Positions 27,009-35,409 of a stretch of DNA of 64,000 nucleotides are shown piece by piece. Position 1 is the stretch's first letter, and each line of letters starts with the position of its first letter. This DNA is from Bradyrhizobium diazoefficiens (GTDB lineage: Bacteria > Pseudomonadota > Alphaproteobacteria > Rhizobiales > Xanthobacteraceae). The stretch spans positions 6,104,501 through 6,168,500 of the forward strand of contig NZ_CP067102.1 of NCBI RefSeq assembly GCF_016616885.1, read 5' to 3'. The notes beneath the pieces are model-generated. The model saw nothing but the letters and a program-made list of their open reading frames with translations. It did no database searches and was not told the DNA's origin. The translations under genes and the position numbers were made by a program.

Positions 27009-27033
27009 GGAACTTCGCAACTGCGGGAACGTT
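27009..27033 (+). promoter_or_regulatory. Possible EcfG-type promoter for the GT4 gene
   Basis: GGAAC, a 16-nt spacer and CGTT exactly match the EcfG (general stress response) consensus. It lies 72 nt ahead of the glycosyltransferase ATG. The -10 half is part of a perfect palindrome GGGAACGTTCCC at 27025-27036, which may be an additional operator. Confidence 0.5.
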
Positions 27034-27104
27034 CCCTTCGCTGGCATTGCCGGTGCCGACACGCTGGGGGTTCAACGTTTCATGATCGCAGAGGAGAAGG
27101 TGAG

Positions 27105-28175
27105 ATGCGCATCGCGCAGGTAGCTCCGTTGACGGAGGCTGTTCCACCCAAGCTGTATGGCGGCACCGAGCGGGTGGTGCATTGGTTGACGGAAGAGTTG
27201 GTTGCCCTGGGTCACGACGTCACGCTGTTCGCCAGTGGCGACTCGCAGACGTCGGCAAAACTGGACGCATTATGGCCGCGGGCGCTTCGCCTCGACGGTT
27301 CCGTGCGCGATCCCAACGCGCTGCACATGGTGCTCCTGGAGCGCGTGCGGCAAAAATGTGACGACGAGGAGTTCGACTTCCTCCACTTCCACCTCGACTA
27401 TTATCCGTGGTCGCTGTTCTACCGGCAGCCGACGCCGTTCCTGACCACGCTGCATGGCCGGCTCGATCTGCCGGAGCACCAGCCGGTGTTCAACACGTTC
27501 TCCAAGATGCCCGTCATCTCGATCTCGAACGCACAGCGGCGGCCGGTGCCGCAGGCGAACTGGGTGACGACGATCCATCACGGCCTGCCTGAAAACTTGC
27601 TGACGCCGAAGCTGGCGAAGCAGGAATATCTCGCCGTGCTCGGGCGCATCGCGCCGGAGAAAGGCGTCGACCGCGCCATCAAGATCGCGATGCATTGCGG
27701 CATCCCGCTAAAAATCGCGGCCAAGGTCGATCGCGCCGACCAGGACTATTACGACGAGTTGATCAAGCCGATGATCGAGAACAATCCGCTGGTGGATTTC
27801 ATCGGCGAGATCAGTGATCACGAGAAGTCGGATTTCCTCAGCGGTGCGCTCGGCCTGCTGCTGCCGATCGACTGGCCGGAGCCGTTCGGCCTGGTGATGA
27901 TCGAAGCCATGGCCTGCGGCACGCCAATCGTCGCCTTCAACCGGGGCTCGGTGCCGGAGATCATCGACGAGGGCCTCACCGGCTTCGTGGTCGAGGACAT
28001 CCTCAGCGCCGCCGGCGTCGTCAACCGCCTCGCGCAGCTCGACCGCACGGCGATCCGCAAGCAGTTCGAGAAGCGCTTCACGGCGCGGCGAATGGCGCTG
28101 GACTATCTCGCCGCCTATCGCAACCTGACCGAGGCCACCGCGCCGCGGATCAAGCTGGTCAGCAGCGCGGAGTAG
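27105..28175 (+). CDS. Glycosyltransferase, family 4 (GT-B)
   Basis: A 356-residue GT4 enzyme. N-terminal loop PLTEAVPPKLYGGTERVVHWL is characteristic of a rhizobial trehalose/glucan-related GT4 group; the C-terminal half has VLGRIAPEKGVDRAI, DFIGEISDHEKSDFLSGA and the nucleotide-sugar site PEPFGLVMIEAMACGTPIVAF. AGGAGAAGGTGAG precedes the ATG. Divergent from the ABC-glucosidase operon with an EcfG-like promoter upstream. The donor and acceptor sugars are not evident. Confidence 0.9.
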   Translation: MRIAQVAPLTEAVPPKLYGGTERVVHWLTEELVALGHDVTLFASGDSQTSAKLDALWPRALRLDGSVRDPNALHMVLLERVRQKCDDEEFDFLHFHLDYYPWSLFYRQPTPFLTTLHGRLDLPEHQPVFNTFSKMPVISISNAQRRPVPQANWVTTIHHGLPENLLTPKLAKQEYLAVLGRIAPEKGVDRAIKIAMHCGIPLKIAAKVDRADQDYYDELIKPMIENNPLVDFIGEISDHEKSDFLSGALGLLLPIDWPEPFGLVMIEAMACGTPIVAFNRGSVPEIIDEGLTGFVVEDILSAAGVVNRLAQLDRTAIRKQFEKRFTARRMALDYLAAYRNLTEATAPRIKLVSSAE

Positions 28176-28200
28176 AGGGCGCTTTGTCGCCTCAAGACAC

Positions 28201-28312
28201 ACTGTGGATGCCCCGGCTTGACCGGGGCATCCAGTACTCCGCGGCGGCAGTTCGTTCACGCAACATCCGCCGCGGAGGACTGGATCGCCCGGTCAAGCCG
28301 GGCGATGACAGT
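28201..28312. repeat. Dispersed palindromic intergenic repeat
   Basis: Inverted repeat of two arms of about 47 nt: the left arm has CCCCGGCTTGACCGGGGCAT and ends TCCGCGGCGG; the right arm is CCGCCGCGGAGGACTGGATC followed by CGCCCGGTCAAGCCGGGCG. The CGGCTTGACCGGG motif is a frequent Bradyrhizobium intergenic element. It lies between the convergent GT4 and alkylsulfatase genes. Confidence 0.8.
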
Positions 28313-28358
28313 GAGTGTGTGGAAAGCGATGCCAGCAGGAACGAGGCGAGCGGCCGCC

Positions 28359-30290
28359 CTACACCACCACCGCCCGCTTCGGCTCTACGATCTCGAACAT
28401 CCGCGGGAATTCGTCCATCAGGCCCATCAGCTCGGCAAGCCGCATCGGGTTACCCGACAGCTTGACCTTGCCGGCGGCGACCGCTTCCGGAAAGCTCGTC
28501 AGCTTCGCGATCACCTCATCCAGCGTGGCGCGCGCCAGCATGAAGCTGGCGTCGGCGTTGTCGGCCTGCACGCCTTCGGTATAGGTCAGCGCGCAGTTCT
28601 CCAAATTGAGCACGAATGTCTCGCCGGTGTCTGAAAAACTCCAGTTCAGCACGATGTGCTTTCCTTCCGCCTTCGGGCCGTTGAGGCGGATGCCGAGCAC
28701 GTCCCAGAGCTGTGAGGTGCGCAGCGCCGCCAGCGTCTCGCGCGGCATCGGCGGGCGCGGCGGCGTCTTCGGCATGCCCTGGCGCAATTCCTGGGCGCCG
28801 AACAGATAGGCGTTGCGCCAGGTCGAACTCTCGGCGGCATAGCCGAGCTGCTCCAGCGTATCGGCCAGTAATGCGCGCGCCGCCTGATTGTCCGGCTCGG
28901 CGAAGACAAGATGGCCGAGCGCCTGCGCCACGAAGCGGAATTCGCCCTTGTCAAAATCAGCACGCGCCCGCGTCAGGATCGCGTCGGCGCCGCCCATGTA
29001 CTCGACAAACTTCTTCCCCGATTCCACCGGCGGCAGCGGATCGAGATTGACCGGGTTGGCGTCGTACCAGCCGAGATATTTTTGGTAGATCGCTTTCACG
29101 TTATGGCGGATATGGCCGTAGTAGCCGCGGCCGGGCCAGGCGCCCTCCAGGCTCTTCGGCAGCTGGATCGTCTCGGCGATCTCGGCCGCGTTCAGACCGT
29201 GGTTCATCAGGCGGATGGTCTGGTCATGCGCGAATTTGTAGAGGTCGCGCTGCTCGCGGATCATGGTGTCGATGCGCTCGCGGCCCCACACCGGCCAGTG
29301 GTGCTGGCCGCACATCGCCTCGGCCTTGCCGCCCCACAGATGCAGCGCCTCGTTGAGGTACTTCGACCACGCCAGCGCATCGCGCACGTCGGCGCCGCGG
29401 AACGGCAGCAGATTGTGGAAATTATGCGTGCAGTTCTCGGCGAGGTTCAAGAGCTTGTAGCGGGGGAGGAAGAAGTGCATCTCCGCCGGCGCTTCGCTGT
29501 TCGGTGCCATCTGGAATTCGAACTCGACGCCGTCGATGACACGCTTGTCTCCGGTCGCCATGATCAGGTCGGTCGGCCGCAGCAGCGCGACCGCGCCCGC
29601 CGCCATGGTCTTGCCGAGGCCGCAATCGACCTGCCCTCGCGCCCCCTTGGCGAGGAACGGACCGAATTGATATTGCGCCCGACGCAGCATCGCCGGCCCC
29701 GCGATGATGTTCTCGGAGACGGCATGCTCCATGAACAGGTTCGGCGCGATGATGGGCACGCTGGCCCTGGCGAGCGCATCCTCCTCCAGCACACCGCGCG
29801 CGCCGCCCCAGTGATCGGTATGGGTGTGCGTGAAGATGACAGCCGCAACCGGCTTCACACCGCGGTGCTTGAAGTAGAGATCGAGCGCGGCGCGGGCGCC
29901 CTCGATCGAGGTCAGGGTGTCCACGACGATGACACCGCTGTCGCCCTCGATCAGCGTCATGTTGGCGATATCGAGCCCGCGCACCTGATAGACGCCGGGC
30001 ACGACCTCGAACAGCCCGTGCTGCATGTTGAGGCGCGATTGCCGCCACAGGCTCGGATTGACCGTCGGTGGCGCCTGTTCGGCGGACAGAAAGCCATAGG
30101 GCTCGAGGCTCCAGACCGTCCGCCCCTGCGGATTCGTAATCTCCGCGTGCTCGATCGTGCCGAGGAAGCCGCGCGCCGCGTCGTCAAAATCCCGCGTGTC
30201 CGAAAACGGCAGCGCATTCAGCATTGCCGTTTGCTGCGCAATGACGGACGGCGTTGCGTCCTTCGGCTCGCTGCTCGAAATCTCGGTCAT
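28359..30290 (-). CDS. Alkyl sulfatase / metallo-beta-lactamase family hydrolase (SdsA1-like)
   Basis: A 643-residue class III alkylsulfatase-like enzyme, which hydrolyses primary alkyl sulfates such as SDS. The di-zinc site is HTHTDHWGG (His155, His157, Asp159, His160) after EGDSGVIVVDTLT, and the central region has VEFEFQMAPNSEAPAEMHFFLP and MCGQHHWPVWG. The C-terminal 130 residues (NLENCALTYTEGVQADNADA) are the SCP2-like dimer/substrate domain. No signal peptide is seen, so it may be cytoplasmic, unlike the secreted SdsA1. ATG at 30290 follows GGAGGAG. It lies 105 nt downstream of the TRAP permease gene on the same strand. Confidence 0.9.
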   Translation of the reverse strand: MTEISSSEPKDATPSVIAQQTAMLNALPFSDTRDFDDAARGFLGTIEHAEITNPQGRTVWSLEPYGFLSAEQAPPTVNPSLWRQSRLNMQHGLFEVVPGVYQVRGLDIANMTLIEGDSGVIVVDTLTSIEGARAALDLYFKHRGVKPVAAVIFTHTHTDHWGGARGVLEEDALARASVPIIAPNLFMEHAVSENIIAGPAMLRRAQYQFGPFLAKGARGQVDCGLGKTMAAGAVALLRPTDLIMATGDKRVIDGVEFEFQMAPNSEAPAEMHFFLPRYKLLNLAENCTHNFHNLLPFRGADVRDALAWSKYLNEALHLWGGKAEAMCGQHHWPVWGRERIDTMIREQRDLYKFAHDQTIRLMNHGLNAAEIAETIQLPKSLEGAWPGRGYYGHIRHNVKAIYQKYLGWYDANPVNLDPLPPVESGKKFVEYMGGADAILTRARADFDKGEFRFVAQALGHLVFAEPDNQAARALLADTLEQLGYAAESSTWRNAYLFGAQELRQGMPKTPPRPPMPRETLAALRTSQLWDVLGIRLNGPKAEGKHIVLNWSFSDTGETFVLNLENCALTYTEGVQADNADASFMLARATLDEVIAKLTSFPEAVAAGKVKLSGNPMRLAELMGLMDEFPRMFEIVEPKRAVVV

Positions 30291-30360
30291 TGGGATGGCT
30301 CCTCCCCTCATTTGGTTGGAGCCATCTAATCCCATTAGTGTCCCGGTTCCAACAGCCAAC

Positions 30361-30379
30361 GACCGGCAACGCCGGTCGC
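30361..30379 (-). promoter_or_regulatory. Intercistronic hairpin between TRAP permease and alkylsulfatase genes
   Basis: CGACCGGC and GCCGGTCG form a perfect 8-bp stem around a 3-nt loop, in the gap between the DctQM stop and the alkylsulfatase start. No T-run follows on the minus strand, so it is more likely an RNA-processing or stability element than a classical terminator. Confidence 0.4.
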
Positions 30380-30394
30380 TGAACGCGGCACGAC

Positions 30395-32443
30395 CTAGTG
30401 CATCCCCAGCACCCGCGGCAGCCACAGCGTCAAATCGGGCCAGTAGGTCACGATGACGAGGAAGCCGAGCATGGTGAGCAGCCACGGCATCACCGCTCCC
30501 GCGAGGTCGGTGATGCGCATGCGCGCGATCATCGATGCGACGTAGAGGTTCAGGCCGACAGGCGGATGGCAGAGGCCGACCTCCATGTTGACGTCCATGA
30601 CGATGCCGAAATGGACGAGGTCGATGCCGAGCTTCTTGGCCGCCGGCGCCAGGATCGGCGCCATGATCAGGATGATCGAGTTCGGCTCCATGAAGTTGCC
30701 GGCGAGCAGCAGCAACACGTTGACGACCAGCAGGAAGCCGACCCAGCCGAGGTTTTGCGCTGCGATCCAGTCGGCCAGGGTGGCCGGCAGGTTCTCGTTG
30801 GAGAGCACGAAGGAGAACAGCACTGCGTTGGTGACGATGTAGAGCAGCATCGCGCTGGTGTTGGCGGCGCGCAGCAGCACCCGCGGCACGTCGGCCATCT
30901 TGATCGCCTTGTAGACGAACACGGCGATGATGAAGGAGTAGACCGCGGCCATCGCGGCCGCCTCGGTGGCGGTGAACAGCCCGCTATAGATGCCGCCGAT
31001 GATGATGACGACCAGCATCAAGCCCCAGATGCTCTCGCGGAAGGCGTGGATGGTCTCGCCCCAAGTCGCCTTCGGCAGCCGCGGATAGTCGCGCTTGCGC
31101 GCGAGCCACCAGGTGACGATGCAGAGCATCGTCGTCAGCAGGATGCCGGGCAAGAGACCCGCGACGAACAGCGCGCCGATCGAGGTGTTGGTGGAGACCG
31201 CATAGACGATCTTCGGGATCGACGGCAGCATCAGGATGCCGAGCGAGCCGGCAACCGTAATGATGCCGGCGCCGAAGCGCATGGGATAGCCGTGACGGAC
31301 CATCTCCGGCAGCACGATGGCGCCGATCGCGGCGACCGTCGCCACGCTCGAGCCGCACACCAGCGCGAACATGGCGCAGGCGACGATGCCGGCGAGCCCC
31401 AGTCCGCCGTGCCAGTGCCCGATCAGCGACGTCGCGAAATTGATCATGCGGCGCGCAACGCCGCCATGGGTGAGGAAATTGCCGGCGAGGATGAAGAACG
31501 GGATCGCCATGATCTCGAAGCCTTCGATGCCCGTGAAGAGCTTCATCGAGACCGCTTCGATCGGCACCGTCGTCAGCGTGAACAGGAAGGTCATCACGGT
31601 GAGGCCGAGCGCGATCGAGACCGGGATGCCGGTCAGCATCAGCGCGATCAGGAGCCCAAACACTGTCGCAGCCCGCATCCATTGCGGCAGCGCGAACACG
31701 CCGAACTTCTCGGCAAGGCACATCGCGAATATCAGGATCGGCGCCAGGATCAGGATCACGCCGAGCGGCGAGACTTTTCGGGCGGCGGCTTTCGTCGCGG
31801 CACCGGCAGGCTGCGGATGCAGTGCCGGCGAAATGTCGGCCTCCACGCCCTCGACCTGGGTCTCGTCATGATGCGGCAGCTCGCCGGTCCAGAAATAGAA
31901 CCAGGAGACCTGGAGGAAGCGGAAGCACATCAGCCCGGAACCGAGCGGAATCGCCAGATAGACGAACCACATAGGCGCTTCCAGGTCGTTGGACTGCTGC
32001 CCGGTCTTGAACATCTCGGAAACAAACGAGGCGCCGAAGGTGGCAATCATGCCGGTGAACAGCGCGCCGCAGAGCAGCGAGAACAGGATCACGTGCTTGC
32101 GCGAATGCTCGGGCAAACGGTTGACGAGCAGATCGACGCCGACATGGATGCCGGTGCGCACGCCATAGGCCGCGCCGAACTTCGCCATCCAGATGAACAT
32201 GTAGATGCAGAGTTCCTGCGCCCAGGACAGGTCGAGCTCGGACAGGAAGGTGAACACCGCCATCGACAGCGATGCCAGCCAGGTCATGCCGTGCGCGGCC
32301 GCCCATCGCGACAGGTTGATCGATTCGCCTGCACCGTAACGGTGCACGACGGCGATGAAGATCAGCCCGGTTGCAGCCGCAATGAGCGTCGCGATCAACC
32401 ATTCTTCGAGATGATTGAGCCCCTGGTTCAGCACGCGAAGCAA
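30395..32443 (-). CDS. TRAP transporter, fused small and large permease (DctQM)
   Basis: A 682-residue fusion. Residues 1-190 are a DctQ small permease (four helices; MFIWMAKFGAAYGVRTGIHV is the DctQ signature region) and, after a charged linker, the rest is a DctM large permease with LMLTGIPVSIALGLTVMTFL, AIPFFILAGNFLTHGG and FMEPNSIILIMAPILAPAAK. TRAP systems import organic acids using the sodium or proton gradient. The gene follows the DctP gene on the same strand across a 14-bp hairpin and precedes the alkylsulfatase. Ligand not evident. Confidence 0.92.
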   Translation of the reverse strand: MLRVLNQGLNHLEEWLIATLIAAATGLIFIAVVHRYGAGESINLSRWAAAHGMTWLASLSMAVFTFLSELDLSWAQELCIYMFIWMAKFGAAYGVRTGIHVGVDLLVNRLPEHSRKHVILFSLLCGALFTGMIATFGASFVSEMFKTGQQSNDLEAPMWFVYLAIPLGSGLMCFRFLQVSWFYFWTGELPHHDETQVEGVEADISPALHPQPAGAATKAAARKVSPLGVILILAPILIFAMCLAEKFGVFALPQWMRAATVFGLLIALMLTGIPVSIALGLTVMTFLFTLTTVPIEAVSMKLFTGIEGFEIMAIPFFILAGNFLTHGGVARRMINFATSLIGHWHGGLGLAGIVACAMFALVCGSSVATVAAIGAIVLPEMVRHGYPMRFGAGIITVAGSLGILMLPSIPKIVYAVSTNTSIGALFVAGLLPGILLTTMLCIVTWWLARKRDYPRLPKATWGETIHAFRESIWGLMLVVIIIGGIYSGLFTATEAAAMAAVYSFIIAVFVYKAIKMADVPRVLLRAANTSAMLLYIVTNAVLFSFVLSNENLPATLADWIAAQNLGWVGFLLVVNVLLLLAGNFMEPNSIILIMAPILAPAAKKLGIDLVHFGIVMDVNMEVGLCHPPVGLNLYVASMIARMRITDLAGAVMPWLLTMLGFLVIVTYWPDLTLWLPRVLGMH

Positions 32444-32467
32444 ATCAAAGCCCCCCTATCGATGCGA

Positions 32468-32499
32468 AACGGTCGGGAGTGCGCACACTCCCGACCGTT
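32468..32499. promoter_or_regulatory. Perfect 14-bp intercistronic hairpin between dctP and dctQM
   Basis: AACGGTCGGGAGTG and CACTCCCGACCGTT pair perfectly around a CGCA loop, inside the 80-nt gap between the solute-binding protein and permease genes. No T-run follows in the direction of transcription, so the most likely role is mRNA stabilisation or processing that keeps DctP more abundant than the permease. Partial termination cannot be excluded. Confidence 0.7.
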
Positions 32500-32523
32500 G
32501 GTATTATTCTCCCGGAAAACGCG

Positions 32524-33525
32524 TCAGTTCATCTTGACGTCGAGTTCCTTGCCGATGAGATCGAGCACTTCCTGCCCGACCCGGCCCTTGGCCCATTTGT
32601 AAGTCGGCTGCATCGCTTCCTGCCACGCCTTGCGGTCGGCGTCGGTCAGATAATGCAGCGTGGTCTTGCCCGTCTTCTTGATCTCGGCCAGCGCGTCCTC
32701 GTTCTCCTGGTGCGCGATCTGGTTGGTGTACTCGCTCGCGTCCGCCATGGCCTTGTCGAGCTGGGTGCGGATGTCAGGCGGCAGGCCGGACCAGAATTTC
32801 GAGTTGACGATGACGGCATATTGCAGATGCGCGTGATAGGACACGGTGATGTCCTTCTGCACCTCGTAGAACTTCTGCGTCAGATAGTTGGACGCGGTGT
32901 TCTCGCAGCCGTCGACCACGCCGGTCTGCAGCGCCTGGTAGACTTCGGAGAACGCCATGATCTGCGGGATCGAGCCCATGAGACGGAAATACTGGTCGGC
33001 GATCTTCGAGCCGGAGATACGGAATTTCAGGCCCTTGAAATCCTCCGGCTTCGTTAGCGGGCGGTTCGACGACACCATGTGAAAGCCGTTGTCCCAATAA
33101 GCGAGACCGGTGATGCCCTTGGTCTCCAGCTTCTGGAACAGCCATTTGCCGACCGTGCCTTTCATCGCGTTGGAATAGGTCTGCTCGTCCTTGAACAGCC
33201 AGGGCAGGTCGAGCGCCTCGAACTCCTTGATGCCGAGCGGTGCGAATTTCGCGGTCGAGGGCGCGAGCATCTGCACCGAGCCGAGCTGCAGCGCCTCGAT
33301 CTCCTCCTTGTCCTTGTAGAGCGAGGAGTTCGGATAGACTTCGATCTTGACCTTGCCGTCGGTGTACTTCTCGGCAAGCTCCTTGAACTTCAGCGCGCCC
33401 TTGCCCTTCGGGGTATCGTTGGCGACGACGTGGCTGAACTTGATGATGATCGGGCTTTGGGCCTCGGCCACAGCAGGAGCCAAAGCGAACGCGGCCGCTG
33501 CGACCGCAAAGAGCAGTTTGCGCAT
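32524..33525 (-). CDS. TRAP transporter solute-binding protein (DctP type)
   Basis: A 333-residue periplasmic binding protein. Signal peptide MRKLLFAVAAAAFALAPAVA ends near EAQS. Family features are IIIKFSHVVANDTPKGKGALKF, LDLPWLFKDEQTYSNAMKG and the ligand-arginine region LKFRISGSKIADQYFRLMG; FSEVYQALQTGVVDGCENT is diagnostic of DctP. ATG at 33525 follows GGGGAGGAC. First gene of the TRAP operon. Typical ligands are C4-dicarboxylates or other carboxylates and sulfonates. Confidence 0.93.
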   Translation of the reverse strand: MRKLLFAVAAAAFALAPAVAEAQSPIIIKFSHVVANDTPKGKGALKFKELAEKYTDGKVKIEVYPNSSLYKDKEEIEALQLGSVQMLAPSTAKFAPLGIKEFEALDLPWLFKDEQTYSNAMKGTVGKWLFQKLETKGITGLAYWDNGFHMVSSNRPLTKPEDFKGLKFRISGSKIADQYFRLMGSIPQIMAFSEVYQALQTGVVDGCENTASNYLTQKFYEVQKDITVSYHAHLQYAVIVNSKFWSGLPPDIRTQLDKAMADASEYTNQIAHQENEDALAEIKKTGKTTLHYLTDADRKAWQEAMQPTYKWAKGRVGQEVLDLIGKELDVKMN

Positions 33526-33724
33526 GAAAGTCCTCCCCAACAACCTCGGAAACCGGCTTCTTTTTTGTTTTACGGTTTCAGTAGTGGCAGCAATCCGTAC
33601 CCCGAACAACTAGACCTAAGCCCAATTTGCCGCAGCGAAGCTATCTTGATGGCGGTCGCATGCGCAACCCGGCGCCCGCTCCTGTCCCGGGAAGCGAGCG
33701 CTTATGTCGCATCGCCGAAGGGCA

Positions 33725-34495
33725 TTAACCCTTGCGTTGGGCGACCATGAACAGCCGCCGAAACGGAAAGAGCGTCTGGCCCGCGGTGTTCTTGGGATAG
33801 GCCTTTGCGACTCGCTCGCCATAAGCCGCCTCGAACGCGATCTTCTCGGCGCCCTCGAGCACGTCGAGATAGCGCGTCAGCCAGGTGCCCTTGGTCCATT
33901 CCTTCACGGGATTCTCGCCCTCGAGGACCTGGAGATATTCGGTCTCCCAGATGTCGATATTCTGCGACAAGGGCGCGAGGAGATCGTGATAGAAGGCCGG
34001 CCCCTCGACCGGCGGCGGCGTGACGAGGTGCTCGACCTTGGACCGCCACGGCCCGTTCAGGGCGGTCTCGCCGATCAGGACATGCGACGGCGCCAGGAAG
34101 TTGCGCGGCATCTGCACGGCAAGCATGCCGCCGGGCGCGACCTTCTCCATCACCGACGGAAAGAGTGCCGCGTGATTGGGCAGCCAGTGCAGTGCGGCAT
34201 TGGAATAGACGACGTCGTATTGCTTGGCGGGGCGCCAATGGCCGAGGTCCTCATGTGACCATTCCACGTCCGGCGCGGCTTTGCGCCCCGCGGCAACCAT
34301 CTCGGCCGAGCCCTCGACGCCGGTGACCGCGGCGGTCGGCCAGCGCTCCCTGATGAGCTTCGTGACATTGCCCGCGCCGGCGCCAAGGTCCGCGACCGTG
34401 CGCGGGCCAACATCGGGAATCCGCATCAACAGGTCGACCGCGGGCCGGAGCCGGTGACCGGAGAACTTCAGATATTGCTGCGGATCCCAGACCAT
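33725..34495 (-). CDS. tam: Trans-aconitate 2-methyltransferase-like SAM methyltransferase
   Basis: A 256-residue class I methyltransferase of Tam type. The start MVWDPQQYLKFSGHRLRPAV is the Tam opening (WDPxxYLxFxxxRxRPA), followed by the SAM motif VADLGAGAGNVTKLI and AVTGVEGSAEM, and the long C-terminal part ending TLFPFRRLFMVAQRKG. Length equals the usual family size. ATG at 34495 is chosen on that opening; the open frame extends upstream without homology. It detoxifies trans-aconitate, an aconitase inhibitor. Divergent from the SDR gene at 34651. Confidence 0.88.
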   Translation of the reverse strand: MVWDPQQYLKFSGHRLRPAVDLLMRIPDVGPRTVADLGAGAGNVTKLIRERWPTAAVTGVEGSAEMVAAGRKAAPDVEWSHEDLGHWRPAKQYDVVYSNAALHWLPNHAALFPSVMEKVAPGGMLAVQMPRNFLAPSHVLIGETALNGPWRSKVEHLVTPPPVEGPAFYHDLLAPLSQNIDIWETEYLQVLEGENPVKEWTKGTWLTRYLDVLEGAEKIAFEAAYGERVAKAYPKNTAGQTLFPFRRLFMVAQRKG

Positions 34496-34650
34496 AATCT
34501 GCGCCTTTTCTTTTTCGTATTTCCTTCGCTGCCGCCCTTGGTTACCACTGCTCGTCCCGGTCGGGCAAATCGCCGCACCCGCGACAGGGCAGGAAACGAA
34601 CGGCAAACGAACACCAAAACGCAAAAAAGCGAACAAGAGAGCGTGTGATC

Positions 34651-35394
34651 ATGGACCTCGGGCTGAAATCGAAAACCGCCGTCGTCACCGGCGCAAGCAT
34701 CGGCATCGGCCGCGCAATTGCCAAGGGCCTCGCGGCCGAAGGCGTGCGCGTGGTGGGCGTGGCGCGGCGCACCGACCTGCTCGCCGAGTTGGTGAAGGAA
34801 GTCGGCGGCGGCCTGATCACGCCGTTCGAGCAGGACGTGATGGCCAAGGACGCAGCGGAGAAGATTTCAGCCTTCGCCGTGAGCGAGCTCGGCCATGTCG
34901 ACATCCTCATCAACAATGCCGGCGGCAGCCGCCCCTTGCCGGTCGATGCGCCCGACAGCAAATGGGACGAAGCGATCGCGCTGAATTTCACCAGCTACCG
35001 CCGCATCGCGCATGCGCTGCTGCCGCAGATGATCGAACGCAAATGGGGCCGCATCGTCAACATCACCGGCAAGTCCGAGCCGGAAGGTCTCAACGCGGCT
35101 TTCGCCGCGAAAGCTGCTGTGCACGCCTGGGCCAAGGGCTTGTCGCGCGAGATCGGCGAGCACGGCATCACCATCAACTGCATCCCGCCCGGCCGCATCA
35201 TGAGCGAGCAGATCCGCCGCAACTACGCGCCCGATTATCGCGAGCGCTTTGCCGAAGAAGAGATTCCGGTCGGCTACTGGGGCGAGCCGGAGGATCTCGC
35301 GGCGCTCGCGGTGTTCCTGGCGTCGCCGGTGGCGCGGTACATCACGGGCACGGTCATCCCGGTGGATGGGGGTTTGCGAAGGTATCAATTTTGA
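34651..35394 (+). CDS. SDR-family oxidoreductase with a non-canonical active site
   Basis: A 247-residue Rossmann-fold protein. The cofactor motif TGASIGIGRAIA is normal, and NNAGG and the PGRIM loop are present. The catalytic YxxxK is not: the corresponding stretch reads LNAAFAAKAAVHAWAK, with Ala where Tyr should be and the Lys kept. The usual Ser-containing strand is IVNITGKSEPEG. The family includes such members among rhizobial SDRs, so it may be a non-oxidoreductive binder or use another residue. GAGAG precedes ATG 34651; an in-frame GTG at 34645 is also possible. Function not predictable. Confidence 0.85.
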   Translation: MDLGLKSKTAVVTGASIGIGRAIAKGLAAEGVRVVGVARRTDLLAELVKEVGGGLITPFEQDVMAKDAAEKISAFAVSELGHVDILINNAGGSRPLPVDAPDSKWDEAIALNFTSYRRIAHALLPQMIERKWGRIVNITGKSEPEGLNAAFAAKAAVHAWAKGLSREIGEHGITINCIPPGRIMSEQIRRNYAPDYRERFAEEEIPVGYWGEPEDLAALAVFLASPVARYITGTVIPVDGGLRRYQF

Positions 35395-35409
35395 GGCGCG
35401 GGCGCAAAA

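Noticed and set aside
30398..32602. A plus-strand open frame of 734 codons opposite the TRAP permease gene
   Set aside because: Strongly His/Arg/Gln-biased translation, no homology; the minus strand encodes a clear fused DctQM.
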